DNA of 64,000 nt from Bidens hawaiensis (GCA_021521415.1 JAIQDT010002836.1:1-64000); one strand, 5' to 3'; positions 1 through 12,584 are shown, numbered from the stretch's first letter. Numbers and translations are program-made. Notes: generated by a model not told the origin, from the sequence alone.

Positions 1-523
1 GAATTGTTACTTAACTTATGGTAAAATGACCAACCCGTCTCTTCTCGCGTACACGGATGCCGATTGGGCTAGTTGCCTGAATACACATCGTTATACCTCT
101 GGTTATTGTGTTTATTATTGTAATAACATCATCTCTTGGTCTTCAAAATGACAACCGACTATCTCTCATTCGAGTCCTGAAGCCGAGTATCATTGGGTTA
201 CAAAATGTAGTCGCTGAAATATGTTGGTTATGAAACCTTCTCTTGGAGTTAAATCATCCACTTTCCCAAGCTACATTAGTTTATTGTGATAACGTCAGCG
301 TCGTCTACTTATCGTGCACGTTCTTCAACATCAACAAATGAAACACATTGAACTTGATATTCACTTTGTTCGCGAACAAGTACAAAAAGATCAAGTCTGT
401 ATACTTCATGTACCTACATCTTATCAAATTGCGGACATCTTCACCAAGGGTTTACCACAAACTCTCTTTGAAGACATCCACTCGAGTCACAATATCCGGT
501 CTCCTCCCGCTTATACTGCGTAG
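1..523 (+). pseudogene. Ty1/copia polyprotein fragment, RNase H end
   Basis: This is the C-terminal part of a Copia-type pol polyprotein, the RNase H that degrades the RNA strand during reverse transcription. Translating the first 220 bases gives AYTDADWASC and later SSPEAEYHWV, the usual Copia RNase H signatures. From 314 the reading continues with HIELDIHFVREQV and ADIFTKGLP, typical of the last 60 residues. The copy is broken: an in-frame TGA follows WSSK near position 150, where relatives usually have arginine, and the frame changes near 220-310. The start lies outside the window. No 3' LTR or polypurine tract could be placed downstream. Identification of the domain is firm; the clade is not determined. 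Confidence 0.85.
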
Positions 524-810
524 GATTAATAGACTTATTATTGTCTTATATTTAGTCACATATTATTTCCTTGGTTGGCAAGTTAACAAAGGGTTCCAAC
601 AAACATTTTTTTCATAAATTAATATTTTTTATCTATATAGTGGCATAAAATGTTTCGCATATTTCCATTTCTAAAGTTTTTTGTATGCGTACAAAAATAA
701 CAATAAGTCAATTAGTCTATACACCATATTATTTCTTTCTTTTTTTAACCGTTAATTTCTTTTATCGTACATGGGACTTAAACACAAGACTTCACAAACC
801 CTCTCAACGT
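524..810. other. AT-rich sequence after the Copia fragment
   Basis: No coding or repeat structure is evident. It could hold the decayed 3' LTR of the Copia element, but no LTR boundary or second copy is visible. Confidence 0.4.
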
Positions 811-813
811 TAA

Positions 814-1507
814 GTGTATGTTTGGTTGGGGTAATAGAATGAAGGAGGAATTAAATTGATCATTACCATTCCTTTATCTTGTTTAATTAACCTATGGAAT
901 AAAATGAAGTACTAATTTATGTTGCTTGAAACAAAAAACATTAATGAAATAAAAATAATAAAATTACTTCTATCTCAAAATTAAAAATACCAGAATAATT
1001 TTGTAACAAAAACAGTGGTGGTGGCGTCAGTGACTACGATGGTATAGCGATGGCGACAGCGGTGATCAGGTGGTTGCGATGATTGTAGTAGTTGCGGTGG
1101 TCGTCAAGTGGTTGTGACGATTGTAGTATTTGCGGAGATGGTGGTGGCGCATATGGTGATGGCAATTAGGTGGTGGCGCATATGGTGGTCAGGTGGTGGT
1201 GGCAACAATGGTGGCGGGATGGTGGTGGTTGTGGCGGCGACGATGACAGTCAAGTGGTTGTGGTGGCGGCAGTGGCAACGACGGTGGTCAAGTGGTGGTG
1301 GTGGTTGTCAGGTGTAGTTTGTCTAGAGAGTAAAGTGAAAGAGGAATATAATTGGAAAAAAAGTTTGGGAAGAAATGGTATTTAGGGAATGAAATTCCAT
1401 GTGTAATTGTTGATTTCATTCAATTGACCAACCAAACACTTATTTTTTTCATTCCTTCACAATAACTCATTACGTTCTCCCATCATTCCCACCTACCAAA
1501 CACTATC
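814..1507. mobile_element. Tourist-like non-autonomous element with GGT-rich core (copy A)
   Basis: The left end begins GTGTATGTTTGGTTGGGG and the right end, read on the opposite strand, begins GATAGTGTTTGGTAGGTGGG. TAA is present on both sides (811-813 and 1508-1510), as expected for the 3-bp target duplication of PIF/Harbinger elements. The core, about 1010-1315, is a degenerate GGT/GTG/GCG trinucleotide array. A second copy in the opposite orientation lies at 61940-62986, and both arms of the two copies align, which defines the unit. There is no transposase. The superfamily assignment rests on the 3-bp duplication and terminus style. Confidence 0.75.
1010..1315. repeat. Imperfect GGT/GTGGCG trinucleotide array
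   Basis: This is a run of GGT, GTG and GCG triplets interrupted by short AT pieces. Apparent reading frames of about 70 residues here are simply tryptophan-, valine- and glycine-rich readings of the array and are not genes. Confidence 0.85.
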
Positions 1508-1510
1508 TAA

Positions 1511-2590
1511 TCTAATAAAACACCGACGTATTGGTTACAACCTATTATTTCTAATCTTATTATGCAAAATCAACCCATGATAAAACCTGTCATGCTTTGA
1601 AATGATTAGAAAGCCGAAGTGTGCAAAAAACGGGGTAGACATGTTTTATTGTTTTCAAGTGGGCCAAGTAGACTTGCTTTAGTGGAATATGACTCATTTG
1701 TAGGTGGCCCAAATTCATATTATTTAAAAGAAATTAGTGTCAATACTTAATATAACTAAATTTGGTCTATTAAACTATTATATATGATTTCACATATAAT
1801 TAAAAAATACTTAATATAATTTTAAATAAAACCATATATATAATAAAAGTAAAGAATATTACGAGCAAAAGTGCAAAACTAATAAATGTGTATGTTTGTA
1901 ATTCCAGGTTAAGGACTGACGAAGGCGATAGACGCGAGCTACAACGTTAACTGCGTTTTCTTTTCTTGGGTTCGTAGTTCCGGACAAGTCTATGGTGAAC
2001 ACGTCGGAGGTGCTATAAATACATCATATTTATCATTCCTTTTTTTTTAATTATGTCATAAAATACTTTTCCCCACCTAGTACGATCGTATACGCTCCTC
2101 CACACCCCCCCCCCCCAACCCCTCCCCCCCCCCCCCCTCGGATTATACCATCATCACACGTGTTTTCTAAAATCTACTGAAATTAGTTCATTTTCATTTC
2201 TTCCTAAATTTAAAACATAAGCAAATAAAAAAAACGACTATCTACTTGCCTGTTAAGTTTTCATAACTAATACATTATCTACAAAGATACAATAATATTC
2301 AAATAAAAAACTAAGTTCACATAAAAATTTATATAAATAAAAAAAACTGGCTCATATAATTTGAAAAAAGGTTCAAATAACTAAAAACATTGACGATTTG
2401 TTTGCCTTTACCCTTGAGAAAACCAAATTCATCTTATGTTCTTGAATCGATAACCATATTTTGGTTAACCTAATCCCCTCCGTACCTTGATGTCAACAAG
2501 TGGTGATAAAAATAAAAATAAAAAAAAATAAAAAAAAGAAGAAGAAGGAATCAGTGTTTACTTTCAAAAAAAAAAACCTTTGTTTTACAA
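1511..2590. other. Intergenic DNA with one exon-like stretch and cytosine runs
   Basis: Mostly AT-rich. After a TTCCAG acceptor-like site near 1905, about 40 codons (around 1913-2035) read open without bias towards low complexity, but I recognise no family and there is no upstream exon. Two long cytosine runs (2107-2137) and an A-rich run (2510-2575) follow. Confidence 0.35.
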
Positions 2591-2593
2591 CGA

Positions 2594-2773
2594 GGGGCGG
2601 ATTTCTAGCATGGATATGGTGGGCCGGTGCCCACCGTCCGCATACCGAGTAGCGTGTTTATGTGTGCGTTTTAGTATATGATGAGTCAATAATTACTCAG
2701 TGCCGGAAATAAAAGTGATTTTAACCAGGTTTTTTTCGGATTATTTTTGTCCGATGAGTGGAAGAGAAACATA
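2594..2773. repeat. Unpaired hAT-like terminus
   Basis: GGGGCGGATTTCTAGCATGG followed by a GGTGGGC/GCCCACC hairpin closely resembles the left end of hAT-2 at 5997. No matching right end or 8-bp duplication could be assigned, so it is probably a truncated relative. Confidence 0.4.
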
Positions 2774-2794
2774 CCTAAAACTAGAGGTGGACAA

Positions 2795-2965
2795 CAAAAC
2801 CGGTTCCTGGAACCGGTTCGGTGGAACCGAACCGGAACCGAACCGGTTCCTACCCGTTTTTCGTAGGAACCGGTTCGGTTCCGTTTCAACCCGACGATCC
2901 GGGACCGGTTTGACATTTTTGGAGGTGGACCGGGTAGGAACCGGAACCGAACCGGAACCGGTTCT
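2795..2965. repeat. Left subterminal AACCGGTT/GGTTCCGG repeats of hAT-1
   Basis: Overlapping GGAACCGG, GGTTCGG and AACCGGTT motifs occur on both strands and are mirrored at 5780-5960 near the other end. By analogy with other hAT elements they are probable transposase-binding sites. Confidence 0.8.
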
Positions 2966-3083
2966 GGAACCGGTTCTAGCCGTTGGAGTAGTTCTAGCCG
3001 TTGGGAAACGGTTTTATGGCCGTTTTTTGACCGTTGGGGTCAAAAATGGCCGTTTTTTGGCTCCCCAAACACCCCACTACTAG

Positions 3084-3091
3084 TATAAATA
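3084..3091 (+). promoter_or_regulatory. TATA box of the hAT-1 transposase gene
   Basis: TATAAATA, followed by GG, lies 144 bp upstream of the first ATG at 3228. No competing TATA-like site lies closer to the start. Confidence 0.6.
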
Positions 3092-3227
3092 GGTATTTGG
3101 TGTAATGGGTTCATCACAACACTCAAAACGCAAACCCGAACGCAAAAAAATACAAAAAAACGCTATTACAACGTTCTGAGTTCTCTAATCTCTTGTTTTC
3201 TCTTCTTCTATATTCATATTTGTTGTT

Positions 3228-5212
3228 ATGGCTGTCTCACAATCATCGGTTGGTCAAGGTTCCACCGCCGGACCAAGTTTCGTTCGTATTGTACCTCATA
3301 ATCGTAATCAAAAGATTTGGTGCAATTGGGATTTGGTTGAATTGAGTGACCATTCATTGAAGGCTCGGTGCAAGTTTTGTGGGATTTATTTAAACCCACT
3401 TTCGAATTCAAATTTGAAGAAAACACATCGAAAGACCGTATTGCAGGGCGTTGAAACAGAACGCCGAGTCGCAACAAACGCAAATGGATAGTGAAGGCGG
3501 AATATTTACATACCAAATTGATCGAGTTCAAGATCGTATGGCGAAGTTTGTGATTCAAGAAGCTTAGCCGTTTAGCCACTTCGACAACCCTCGCTTAACC
3601 GCCATGATTCGAGATACGCTTCAACCACAATACACTCACGTAAGTCGTCATACTCTTAAACGTTATTGTTTAAAATTGTGGAAGAATGCCAAAGAGGTAC
3701 TAATTGCATATTTTGAAAATATAAATACGGGAATAAACTTAACTAGTGATGTTTGGTCGGCTCCACATGGTATACCCGAATCTTATCTTTGTGTCACCGC
3801 TCATTGGGTAGACCCGTCATCGTGGGAAATGATGAAACGCACCATTGCTTTCGAACTCTTTGAGTATCCACATACGGGAGATAATTTGTTTGAAATTTTA
3901 GATTATGTTATAAAAACTTATAAACTAGAAAATAAAATATTTTCAATTGCATTTGATAACGCGTCGAATAATACATCGGCGGTTGATAAATTAAAATTAA
4001 AATATACGCCGATTTGCAATGGTGTATTTTTTCACTCAAGGTGTGTTGCACATATCATTAATTTAATCGTGCAAGACGGACTTGCTTCGGATGAGGTTAC
4101 ATCGGTTATAAACGATTTTAGAGTAATGCTACATGAAGTTTTTAAGAAAAGTAAAAAAAGACAAATGGATTATAGAAAATTTTGTAAAGATACGGGAAGA
4201 AAAGCTTTGAGAGCTAATTGGGATGTACCTCATCGATGGAATTCCACTTGCATAATGTTTCAAAGTGCTTTGAACCAAAGAGAAACTTTACAAATGTTTC
4301 ATTCTAGTCTTGCCGAGAATGATTTGGCAATCCCCTTTTCAAATGAGAAATGGGAAATTATCAATGACTTATCGACTTTTCTTGAAGTTTTTAAAACATC
4401 AACTACGAAACTATCGGGAACGTATTATCCGACAAGTCCCTTGGTTCTTTCGGAATTATTTTTAATCGTTAACAATCTTAAAGAATTTGAAAATAAAAGT
4501 CCAATGTTTTCAAACATCATATTACCAATGAAGTTTAAATTAAAAAAATACTTTCTTGAATTGCCACCGATTTTTACTTGCGCCGCCGCTTTAAACCCAA
4601 TGTTAAATGTTACGGGGGTTGAATGTGTGATAGACGAAATTTTTTCAGCCTTAGATATGCATGAAGTTGACCCAAACTTTTCAACAGAGGCACAAAATGA
4701 TTTTAACTTGAATTTTAAATTTATGTATGACTTTTATATAAATAAATATGGGTCAAACATACACATGCCTACGCCGGGGGGGTCTTCATCAAGTTCAAGT
4801 GCTACTAGAGTACGAGACCCCATGATTAGCCTTATGAACACCGTTCGCAACGTAACGGCTAAAAAACAAAGGGGTAACACCCCTTCAAGCGAACTAGGAA
4901 GGTATAGTGCATATGATTTCTCTAACGGTTTATCCGAAGAGGAATATGGCACTTTTGATGTTTTGGCTTGGTGGAAGGTAAAGGAAACCGAGTTTCCGAT
5001 TCTTGCCACCATGGCCCGTGATTTACTAACCGCCCAAGCTTCTACGGTAGCTTCGGAATCTGCTTTTTTCTCTTAGTGGCAGAGTAATATCGGTGAGAAG
5101 AACAAGACTGAATTCGGAGTCGGTGGAGATGTGCATTTGCTTGAAGGATCACTTGGACTCAATCGATCGTGTTCAACACGTAACCACTCTGGAAGACGAA
5201 ACAACCACTTGA
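3228..5212 (+). pseudogene. hAT transposase (BED finger, RNase H-like core, C-terminal dimerisation), three lesions
   Basis: This is a hAT transposase, which would bind the element's ends in the nucleus and excise it. A BED-type finger is read at about residues 35-75, with CKFC and then H-x5-C after a frame correction. The catalytic region includes the TSDVW and AFDNASNN blocks, which normally hold two acidic residues, and the DVPHRWNST block. The dimerisation domain has FDVLAWWKVKETEFP and ASTVASESAF. The start ATG 3228 follows a TATA box. There are three lesions: an extra A near 3421 that shifts the frame inside the finger, an in-frame TAG at 3565-3567, and an extra T near 5071 that cuts off the last 47 codons or so. 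Corrected, the frame ends at TGA 5210-5212, giving about 660 residues, a normal family length. Confidence 0.9.
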
Positions 5213-5779
5213 TGTTCGAGTGCACGACGAACAAGAAGGCGTTTCTACAAGTAATTCTGATGAATAAGTCGCCACTCAATAATTACGACGAACAAGAAGG
5301 CTTTTCTAGAAATAATATGTCACAACTTTATATTTATAAGTTTAATGTTTTGTTAGTTTGTTTTTGAATATTTTAAAACATGTAACCTTTTTTTTTTTGA
5401 ACTTCTTAAAGTAAATAAAATGAATTTTATGTTAATTGTTTTTTTTATTTAACATGTTATACAAATACGAATCGTATAACACCGCTCTTGATTATAATTC
5501 AGCATTTGACTTGCGTAAGCCAAAAGACTATAATACATAGCAAACTCAACAAATGTAACACGATACAGATTTAAGTTCACCATTACACGATACACGATAC
5601 AGACTAATCAATTCAAACATGCTGACACTCATAGCATTAAGTTCAGTATGTTGTTTACCATTGCTCTGTGGGTGAACAACAAAAGTAGCATGAGCCTCTT
5701 AAGAAATCAGAAGAACACAAATCATCACCTACACAAGCAGCGGAAACGAAAAACGAAAAAAAAAAAAAATATTTTACAC

Positions 5780-5960
5780 TTTAACCGGTTGGAACCGGTT
5801 ACAGTGTAAGAAACCGGTTTAGGAACCGGTCAGAACCGGTTCCGGGTCAGAGGGTTGGGGAACCGGTTCGGTTCCCTAACCGGTTCGACCATGGAACCGG
5901 TTTTAAAACAGTGATGTTGACTAATGGAACCGGTTCTGAACCGGTTCCGGTTCCTTTGAC
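5780..5960. repeat. Right subterminal AACCGGTT repeats of hAT-1
   Basis: This is a mirror of the left subterminal cluster, with at least eight AACCGGTT or GGAACCGG cores. The 570 bp between the transposase stop and this cluster holds no gene. Confidence 0.8.
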
Positions 5961-6530
5961 CAACCCGATTTGATCACCTATACCTAAAGCCATAAACATG
6001 GGCGGATTTAAAGTGTAGATAGGGTGGGCTCAGGCCCACCGTCCATTCCCTCTATAGCCTCAAAATCCCTTATAACTTGAAAGCTAATAGACTTAAAATT
6101 GCAAACTGGCCCACCGTATAGTAACCCATTTGGCCCACCGTCCAGTAAATCATGGCCTTATAAACCCTAGCTACTAGGCTTAATCAAAATTATTGTATTG
6201 TGTCACGCTTGTCTAAACCTTTGAGCCCTTTCAATTTATAAGACTGAGGGTTTAATTCAGTTTTTATGGGCAACGATGTGGGACACTATTTTATTTCAAT
6301 TCAATGTTGTATAATATCTCTGTTACAAATATGTTTTTAGAGGTTAATTTTTGTGATAGAAGAATGGATCATACATAAAGTTATTTTAAATTTATAACAT
6401 TCGGTTCGGTTACTACGGTTATCCCAAATACCATAACCATAACCAAGGTAAGACTTTTGGTTAAATGATTACGGATTAATCGAACCGTCGGTTAAGTGTT
6501 CGGTTAGGTTGTTAATTCGGTCATGGTTCG

Positions 6531-7423
6531 TGTGACATTCGTCAAATTCGGATTTCAATTTTCTTTCACGTTTTATTTTAATAAATTATACTTCGAACCC
6601 GTATTGTACTGTAAACCCAACCCGGTAATTTTATTAATCATTTAAGTCGATCTTTAAATTTTTCACGTACTTAGTTCATCAAAACCCATCATGTAGGCGT
6701 GTACTAATCTTTGTTCATTTAACATAAAATTAGTTTACAAATTGTAAGGGGTAATACTTGTCATTTTCGAATCTATATTATCATTTCTTAAGTTTAATAC
6801 ATTTTCATAAAATATGTAGAACTTGGAGGGCCTATATGTAAATATGTAATATATATATAAAGGAAAAACCCTAACCATAATCTCATTCATACAGCCCCCC
6901 CCCCTACCTTTCCGTTTTCCCGGCGACCTCGGGATTCCGGCGAGAAGCCGGTGACGGCAACTCCGGCCATCCCTTCTCCCCCGATCTCGAACACCGGCCG
7001 CCCTTCCCTCTAGCCCGTAACTCCAACGCCATCACCACACTATCCTTCCCTCTCTCTGTACCTCCAGCGAGCCCAGACGTACCACTGGTGCACCGCCTCT
7101 CTCTCTCTGTCTCTATCTCTCTCCGTATCTATCTTTATATCTCTCTCCATCCTATCTCTCTACCTCTCTTGCGTATCTCTCTATCTCTCTCCGTCTCTCT
7201 CTCTCTTTCTGATGCGTTTTTCCGGCCGCCGGAGGCGACCCTTGTTTCCACCTCTCCGGCAGCCTTCATCTCCGACGACCCCCGCTCAGCTCCGACAATT
7301 GTTCTCGGCCAAACATCGTATGGTAAGCATGAGATTTATAGTTTTTAATTGTTTTTGTGTCAAATTCATAACCGGTAATCGAGTCACGAGTTCGGTCCCC
7401 CCTTAAACCGACTTTGGAGAGTG
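6531..7423 (+). repeat. 5' LTR, truncated
   Basis: Aligns with 9871-10849. It contains a C-run (6895-6903) and a CT-rich tract (7098-7210) that also occur in the 3' LTR. Alignment ends abruptly after TTTGGAGAGTG. Confidence 0.88.
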
Positions 7424-9870
7424 CTATTTATATCAAAATAGCAACTCAAACACTCCTTACAAAATACATGAATAAACCAAATCTTAACCCAAACTAGCCA
7501 AGATCACATTATCTAACCCATCAACTTAGCCTGAGCTCAAATAAGCAAACCCCCACCCATTAGCCCAACCACTACTCACACCAATCATCTAAAGCTTAAC
7601 CCACTCAAACGACCTAAACACAACAAACCTCATCAATCCAACTCAAGAAAACCCAACTACGTAAGCCAACCGAAACACACTCACTCCTCACCAAATTCCC
7701 AAACCATTAACTATTCAAAGCCTAAAACCTATCCATGCACACGTAAGCTTCGTTTTACCCCTAAAAATTTTTTATGTATGTATATACAACTAATGTATTT
7801 ATAACAACCTCATGTATTTAAATAATCACTTATAGGTTATAAACACTTTCAATACTAACGATTTACATATTGTCCAAATCTTATAAATCATCTTTCAAAA
7901 ATCTAAGATTACCATGACAACAAAAAAAAATTCTATTATGAGGATTTGTATTCAAAGGTTATTAAACGATTATATACGTGTTTTCAAGATTATAAATATT
8001 GTTATCTAAGGTGATAATCCCATAACAACTTTATAAATATGAGGTTTCATTTTGAATGTTGAATGCGAGATTTATTTAATAATAAATTACAACTTTCCTT
8101 ATTTTGCATAAACGTAATGATTATGACTTCATAAACCCTTTTTGGGACACATTTATAAATACCCTATATACTAGACTTTGTGTCATGAGTTTTGTTCAAT
8201 AACGATTTACGCGAACTATTACCTCTTATCATCTCAAGCATAATTTCTTCATAAATTATTCTCATCACAAACGGCTTTATGTATACAATTCCTTTAACAA
8301 TTTGGCTTACAACGATTTACATTTGATAATGATCAAAATGTTTCTCTAGCTACGCGTTACCGCGATGCCTTGTTATTATATACATTTACTTGGAAACAAT
8401 TAAAACATCTTAACTTGAGACTTCATTTTCGATGTTATTATTATATTTTCAAAGAGCATATAAAACGCGATATACATATTTCGACATTAAATTCGAGTGT
8501 CACAATTATTGCGATTTTCTTTTCATTTGGTGAGATGTTTCGATGACAATAATTTGCACATGAGATTTCATTGTTGTGTTTTGATTTTCGTGACGAATGC
8601 AAACTATTCAATAGCAATTTGTGTAATACTTTCAAAACCTTAACTTCGCCAAAAATCTCGTTTATCTTTTAAACGATAATTTCAAGACTATGTTATTTAT
8701 ATTCGAGCATTTATGTAAACCCGATCTATACATTATTCTATATCATTTCATCTAATCTATTAACGACCGAGGTGTGCCTGTCTACAAGTTTTGGCGCTAT
8801 TAGAAACCGTTATTATAATGACGATTATATACATGGTTCACAATAGTGGTCGTATTCACGTTTTATCACATTTCATTGATTGTATTGATTGTTAATCTAA
8901 TGTTATTTTATTTATGTTGATACACGTATGCGTCACCCCAAGAAACTCACCTCATTTATCATGTTATTACATTCTACGCAATCTGATTCTCAATTACTTT
9001 TAACCTCAAGTTTATTCACGTATGAAACTCATCGTACGCTATTATTAATTGTAACGTTGCTTACCCCGACCTCATGTACTCACTTATTGGATTTTTTCTC
9101 ATTCTTCACTCATCGAATTTTATACTAAATTTTAGTGTCCCGACTTACAACCATGGAGTTTAAGGATTTGTTTATTCTTTTTCACATTGATGACATTTGA
9201 CTTTAAATCCCTTTTCGTAATTGTTTACCCTGAATTGTATTTATTCGATCGTCTCTACTTAATTAAATCGGATTGTTATTTTCCCCTTGGTTTATATTTT
9301 AAAAATTTTAATTGTTTCAATTTTGTAACCATTTTCCTACTTATTTAAAAGTCAACCCCAAAGTTTTCAACCACGGTATTATTTATTCAATACGTTTAAA
9401 AATTCAACAGATTCATGCATGTTTCTAATGTTAAAGATTTCAAAATAAATATGTCTTTTAAACCACACAATGGGACGAACTATGTGGACCATACGACGAT
9501 CTAAATAATTATGGGTGCACACTTAATTATCGAAATCCCCGTATGGAAGCCATAGTAAGTGCGGTTGTGTGCGACAACTCGGACCCGAGAATGATAGCGG
9601 AAGAACGATAGAAATGCGAATTATGATAAGGGCATGGTGGATACGCCGCCGGTACATCCTATATATAAGTGCCTTTATTATGCTTCTCATTTTTAGCGTT
9701 TTTTTCTAATCATGCAAGGATTTGATGTTATCCCTTGCTTAAAGATTATTTTTTTTGTTCTTTTTTTTTATGATACAATTGTTTTACCAAAAGCGACATT
9801 CGTTAGTTATTAACTTTTCTTTGATTTTACTTTAATTTCGGGACGAAATTTCCAAAAAAGTTGGGGATAC
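7424..9870 (+). other. Internal remnant of the LTR element, non-coding
   Basis: There are no recognisable gag, protease, reverse transcriptase or integrase motifs in any frame. The last 40 bases carry the gypsy-type GGGACGAAATTTCC and a polypurine tract. Confidence 0.65.
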
Positions 9871-10180
9871 TATGACATTCGTCAAATTCGGATTTCGATT
9901 TTCTTTCACGTTTTCTTTTTAATAAATTATACTTCGAACCCGTATTGTATTGTAAACCCGACCCGGTAATTTTATAAGTCATTTAAGTCGATCTTTAAAT
10001 TTTTCACGTACTTAGTTCATCAAAACCCGTCATGTAGGCTTGTACTAATCGTTGTTCATTTAACATAAATTAGTTTATAAATTGTAAGGGGTAATACTTG
10101 TCATTTTCGAATCTATATTATCATTTCTTAAGTTTAATACCTTTTCGTAAAATATGTAGAGGCCTATATGTAAATATGTA

Positions 10181-10211
<31 letters not shown>

Positions 10212-10894
10212 AAGAAAAAAAACCCTAACCCTAATCTCATTCATACAGCCCCCCCCCCCCCACCCACCTTGCCGTTTTCCGGCGACCTCGGGATTCCGGC
10301 GAGAAGACGGCGACGGCAACTCCGGCCATCCTTTCTCCCCGATATCGAACTCCGGTCGCCCTCCCCTCTAGCCCGTAACTCCAACGCCATCACCACACTA
10401 TCCTTCCCTCTCTCTGTACCTCCGGCGAGCCCAGACGCACCACCGGTGCACCACCTCTCTCTCTCCGTCTCTATCTCTCTATCTCTCTCTGTCTCTCTCT
10501 ATATCTCTCTATCTCTCTCTGTCTCTATACTATCTCTATCTCTCTCCGTCCCTATCTCTCTATCTCTCCCGTCTCTCTCTATCCATCTCTCTCTCCGTCT
10601 CTCTCTCTCTCTCTCTGATGCGTTTTTCCGGCGCGCCTCCGGCGGCCAGAATGGGATCCGACGACCCTTGTTTCCACCTCTCCGGCAGCCTTCATCTCCG
10701 ACGACCCCCGCTCGGCTCCGACAATTTTTCTCAGCCAAACATCGTATAGTAAGCATGAGATTTAGATTTTTTAATCGTTTTTGTGTCAAACTTATAACCG
10801 GTAATCGAGTCACGAGTTCGGTCCCCCCTTAAACCGACTTTGGAGAGTGTTTAAGGAATCATTTTTTTATTAATCTCATAACTTATAATAAAGC

Positions 10895-10927
<33 letters not shown>

Positions 10928-12520
10928 AGGTAGTTATTATTATTATTGTTGTTATTATTATTATCATTTAACAAAACAATTAATTATTATTATCATTATT
11001 TTCATAATTAATAGATTATTATTATGATTATTATTTTCATTATTATTAGGATTATTAAGGAATATTATTAAATTCTAATATTGTTAATATTATCCACTTG
11101 TTTTATCGAACCAAAACCCATGTCAGGCCTAGTTTTCGTTTAACGTCGTCGTCATTCGGGTTATATTTTTATCACTAATACTACTATTATTAAAATATTA
11201 TAAGTATTAGTTATTATCATTAATGTGGCACAAATAATTATTATAATAATAAATATTATATTAAAATTCATAAATCTATTAATAATGTATTAAAGAACAA
11301 AAGTAATTGTTATTACATTTATTATTACTACTACTATTATAAGTTTTAACAACAATTCTCAATTGGTAGTATTATTATCATCATTATCTTATATATCTAT
11401 ATATATAACATATTTTAAAATTATTATTATCATTACTATCTTTATCATGAATAACATCATTATAAGCTTTATTATCTATTCTTTTTTTATATAAAACCGA
11501 ATTCTTGATTTAAAACCCGTCTTGTTTCTATTTAATATTGGTTAGGTATTTAAAAGCCAAATAAAATAATATTATTTTTATTTTAATTATCAATTAAGTA
11601 CGAGTCCCTAATCGTTAACAAATTAGCCGACAACCCGATTAACAATCGAACCTTCTCGTTCAATGTTTCAAATGTAATTTCAACTAAAGTTCAAGTTCAT
11701 TAATATATTCTATTTATTCCTTTTCAATTAGCTTTCAAGTCGGATTCGCTCGTTTTGTTCACATGCTTTCTACATTTCGATCACTTATTATTTCTCGATT
11801 CGTCAATCGAGGTGAGTACTTTCATACATCGTTTTCCATCTTCCGTTTTGGGGTGACATTTCATACTTATCAAACTAAATTCTTTATTTACTTGAATCTT
11901 AAACCCACAAACGTGATTGTATAATTTACCTAAAAAATTCCTCGATTTGGTGTTCTATGCTTATATGCCTATGTGTTTATCGCTTTCGGTTGGTGGAATC
12001 TATAAATCCGTGAACTATCTGGTATTCTCTTATAGCACGGTGTCGTTAACGTAATTCAATTAACGATAACTATAAAATCCTAGACTACTTGGCAACCTCT
12101 TGTAGCTAGGTGGCGCTAATGTGTTTACCGATTGTCTTTTATCCAAATCTAGTGTTTTTATCTATTGTTTTGTATACAAGTTTTGTGGCTTTTTATTACT
12201 ATATACTTATATGCTCAAACTTATGAATTGCTCACCAACCTTTGTGTTGACAACTTTATTTTATGAAATGTTACAGGTTTGACTTTTGTTGACTCGAGGA
12301 CTTGACGAAAAACGTTACCAAGACTATTAGGGTATTAGTAAAACGAACAATATGATTGCTACTTGTTTTCAAATTTTTCTTATATGAACGAGATGTGTTG
12401 TTTATTGATTTATGAAATAAAATGAGTTGATTAAATATTGTCACTTTAAATAGTGTCTTGTGTATTTGGGGAATCGGTTACACCCCGGCATGTTTCGCCG
12501 CTTTTGGTCGAAGTGTGACA
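9871..12520 (+). repeat. 3' LTR, full length (2650 bp)
   Basis: Starts TATGACATTCG, one mismatch from the 5' copy, and ends GTGTGACA. It includes an AT dinucleotide tract (about 10180-10212), a CT-rich tract (10453-10616) and a long ATT/TTA-rich stretch (10880-11440). Relatives of this LTR occur at 48684-50752 (reverse) and about 51170-51878. Confidence 0.85.
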
Positions 12521-12584
12521 GTTCGGTTAAGTCGGTATCATGCCCCGCGTATAAAAAAAGTTTGTATCCACCACTGGCCATTAA

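Larger units (their letters stand above)
2782..5982 (+). mobile_element. hAT transposon (hAT-1), near-complete
   Basis: The element is 3201 bp. Its left end TAGAGGTGGAC and the inverted right end TATAGGTGATC are hAT-type termini. It is flanked by 8-bp duplications with one mismatch, CCTAAAAC (2774-2781) and CCTAAAGC (5983-5990). Dense AACCGGTT and GGTTCCGG motifs fill the 150-200 bp inside each end (about 2795-2965 and 5780-5960), as expected for transposase-binding subterminal repeats. It carries a transposase gene in the same orientation. The lesions in that gene make it unlikely to be autonomous now. Confidence 0.92.
6531..12520 (+). mobile_element. Non-coding LTR retrotransposon with truncated 5' LTR
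   Basis: The element begins TGTGACATTCG and ends AAGTGTGACA, with a perfect 5-bp duplication GTTCG at 6526-6530 and 12521-12525. The sequence from 6531 recurs from 9871. The internal region ends with GGGACGAAATTTCC and a polypurine AAAAAAGTTGGGG just before 9871, the usual Ty3/gypsy 3' arrangement. The 5' LTR matches for only about 893 bp (to 7423), whereas the 3' LTR runs 2650 bp, so a deletion removed the rest of the 5' LTR and the primer-binding site. No gag or pol motif is present in 7424-9870. By eye the two LTRs differ at roughly 7% of positions near their starts. Confidence 0.88.
5997..12576. mobile_element. Non-autonomous hAT element (hAT-2), split by an LTR element
   Basis: The left end CATGGGCGGATTTAAAG pairs with the inverted right end CAGTGGTGGATACAAAC. 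GCCATAAA (5989-5996) and GCCATTAA (12577-12584) form an 8-bp duplication with one mismatch. Without the LTR insertion at 6531-12520 the element is about 585 bp and has no coding sequence. The terminus CAGTGG-GGAT is shared with hAT-4 at the right edge of the window, a plausible source of transposase. Its left duplication overlaps the right duplication of hAT-1 by two bases, so the two insertions are immediate neighbours. Confidence 0.8.

Noticed and set aside
1108..1385. Tryptophan/glycine-rich frames
   Set aside because: Readings of the GGT trinucleotide array in the Tourist-like element.
10269..10832. Open frame of 187 codons, serine/leucine/proline-rich
   Set aside because: It reads through the CT tract of an LTR; the same region in the 5' LTR is broken, and no domain is visible.
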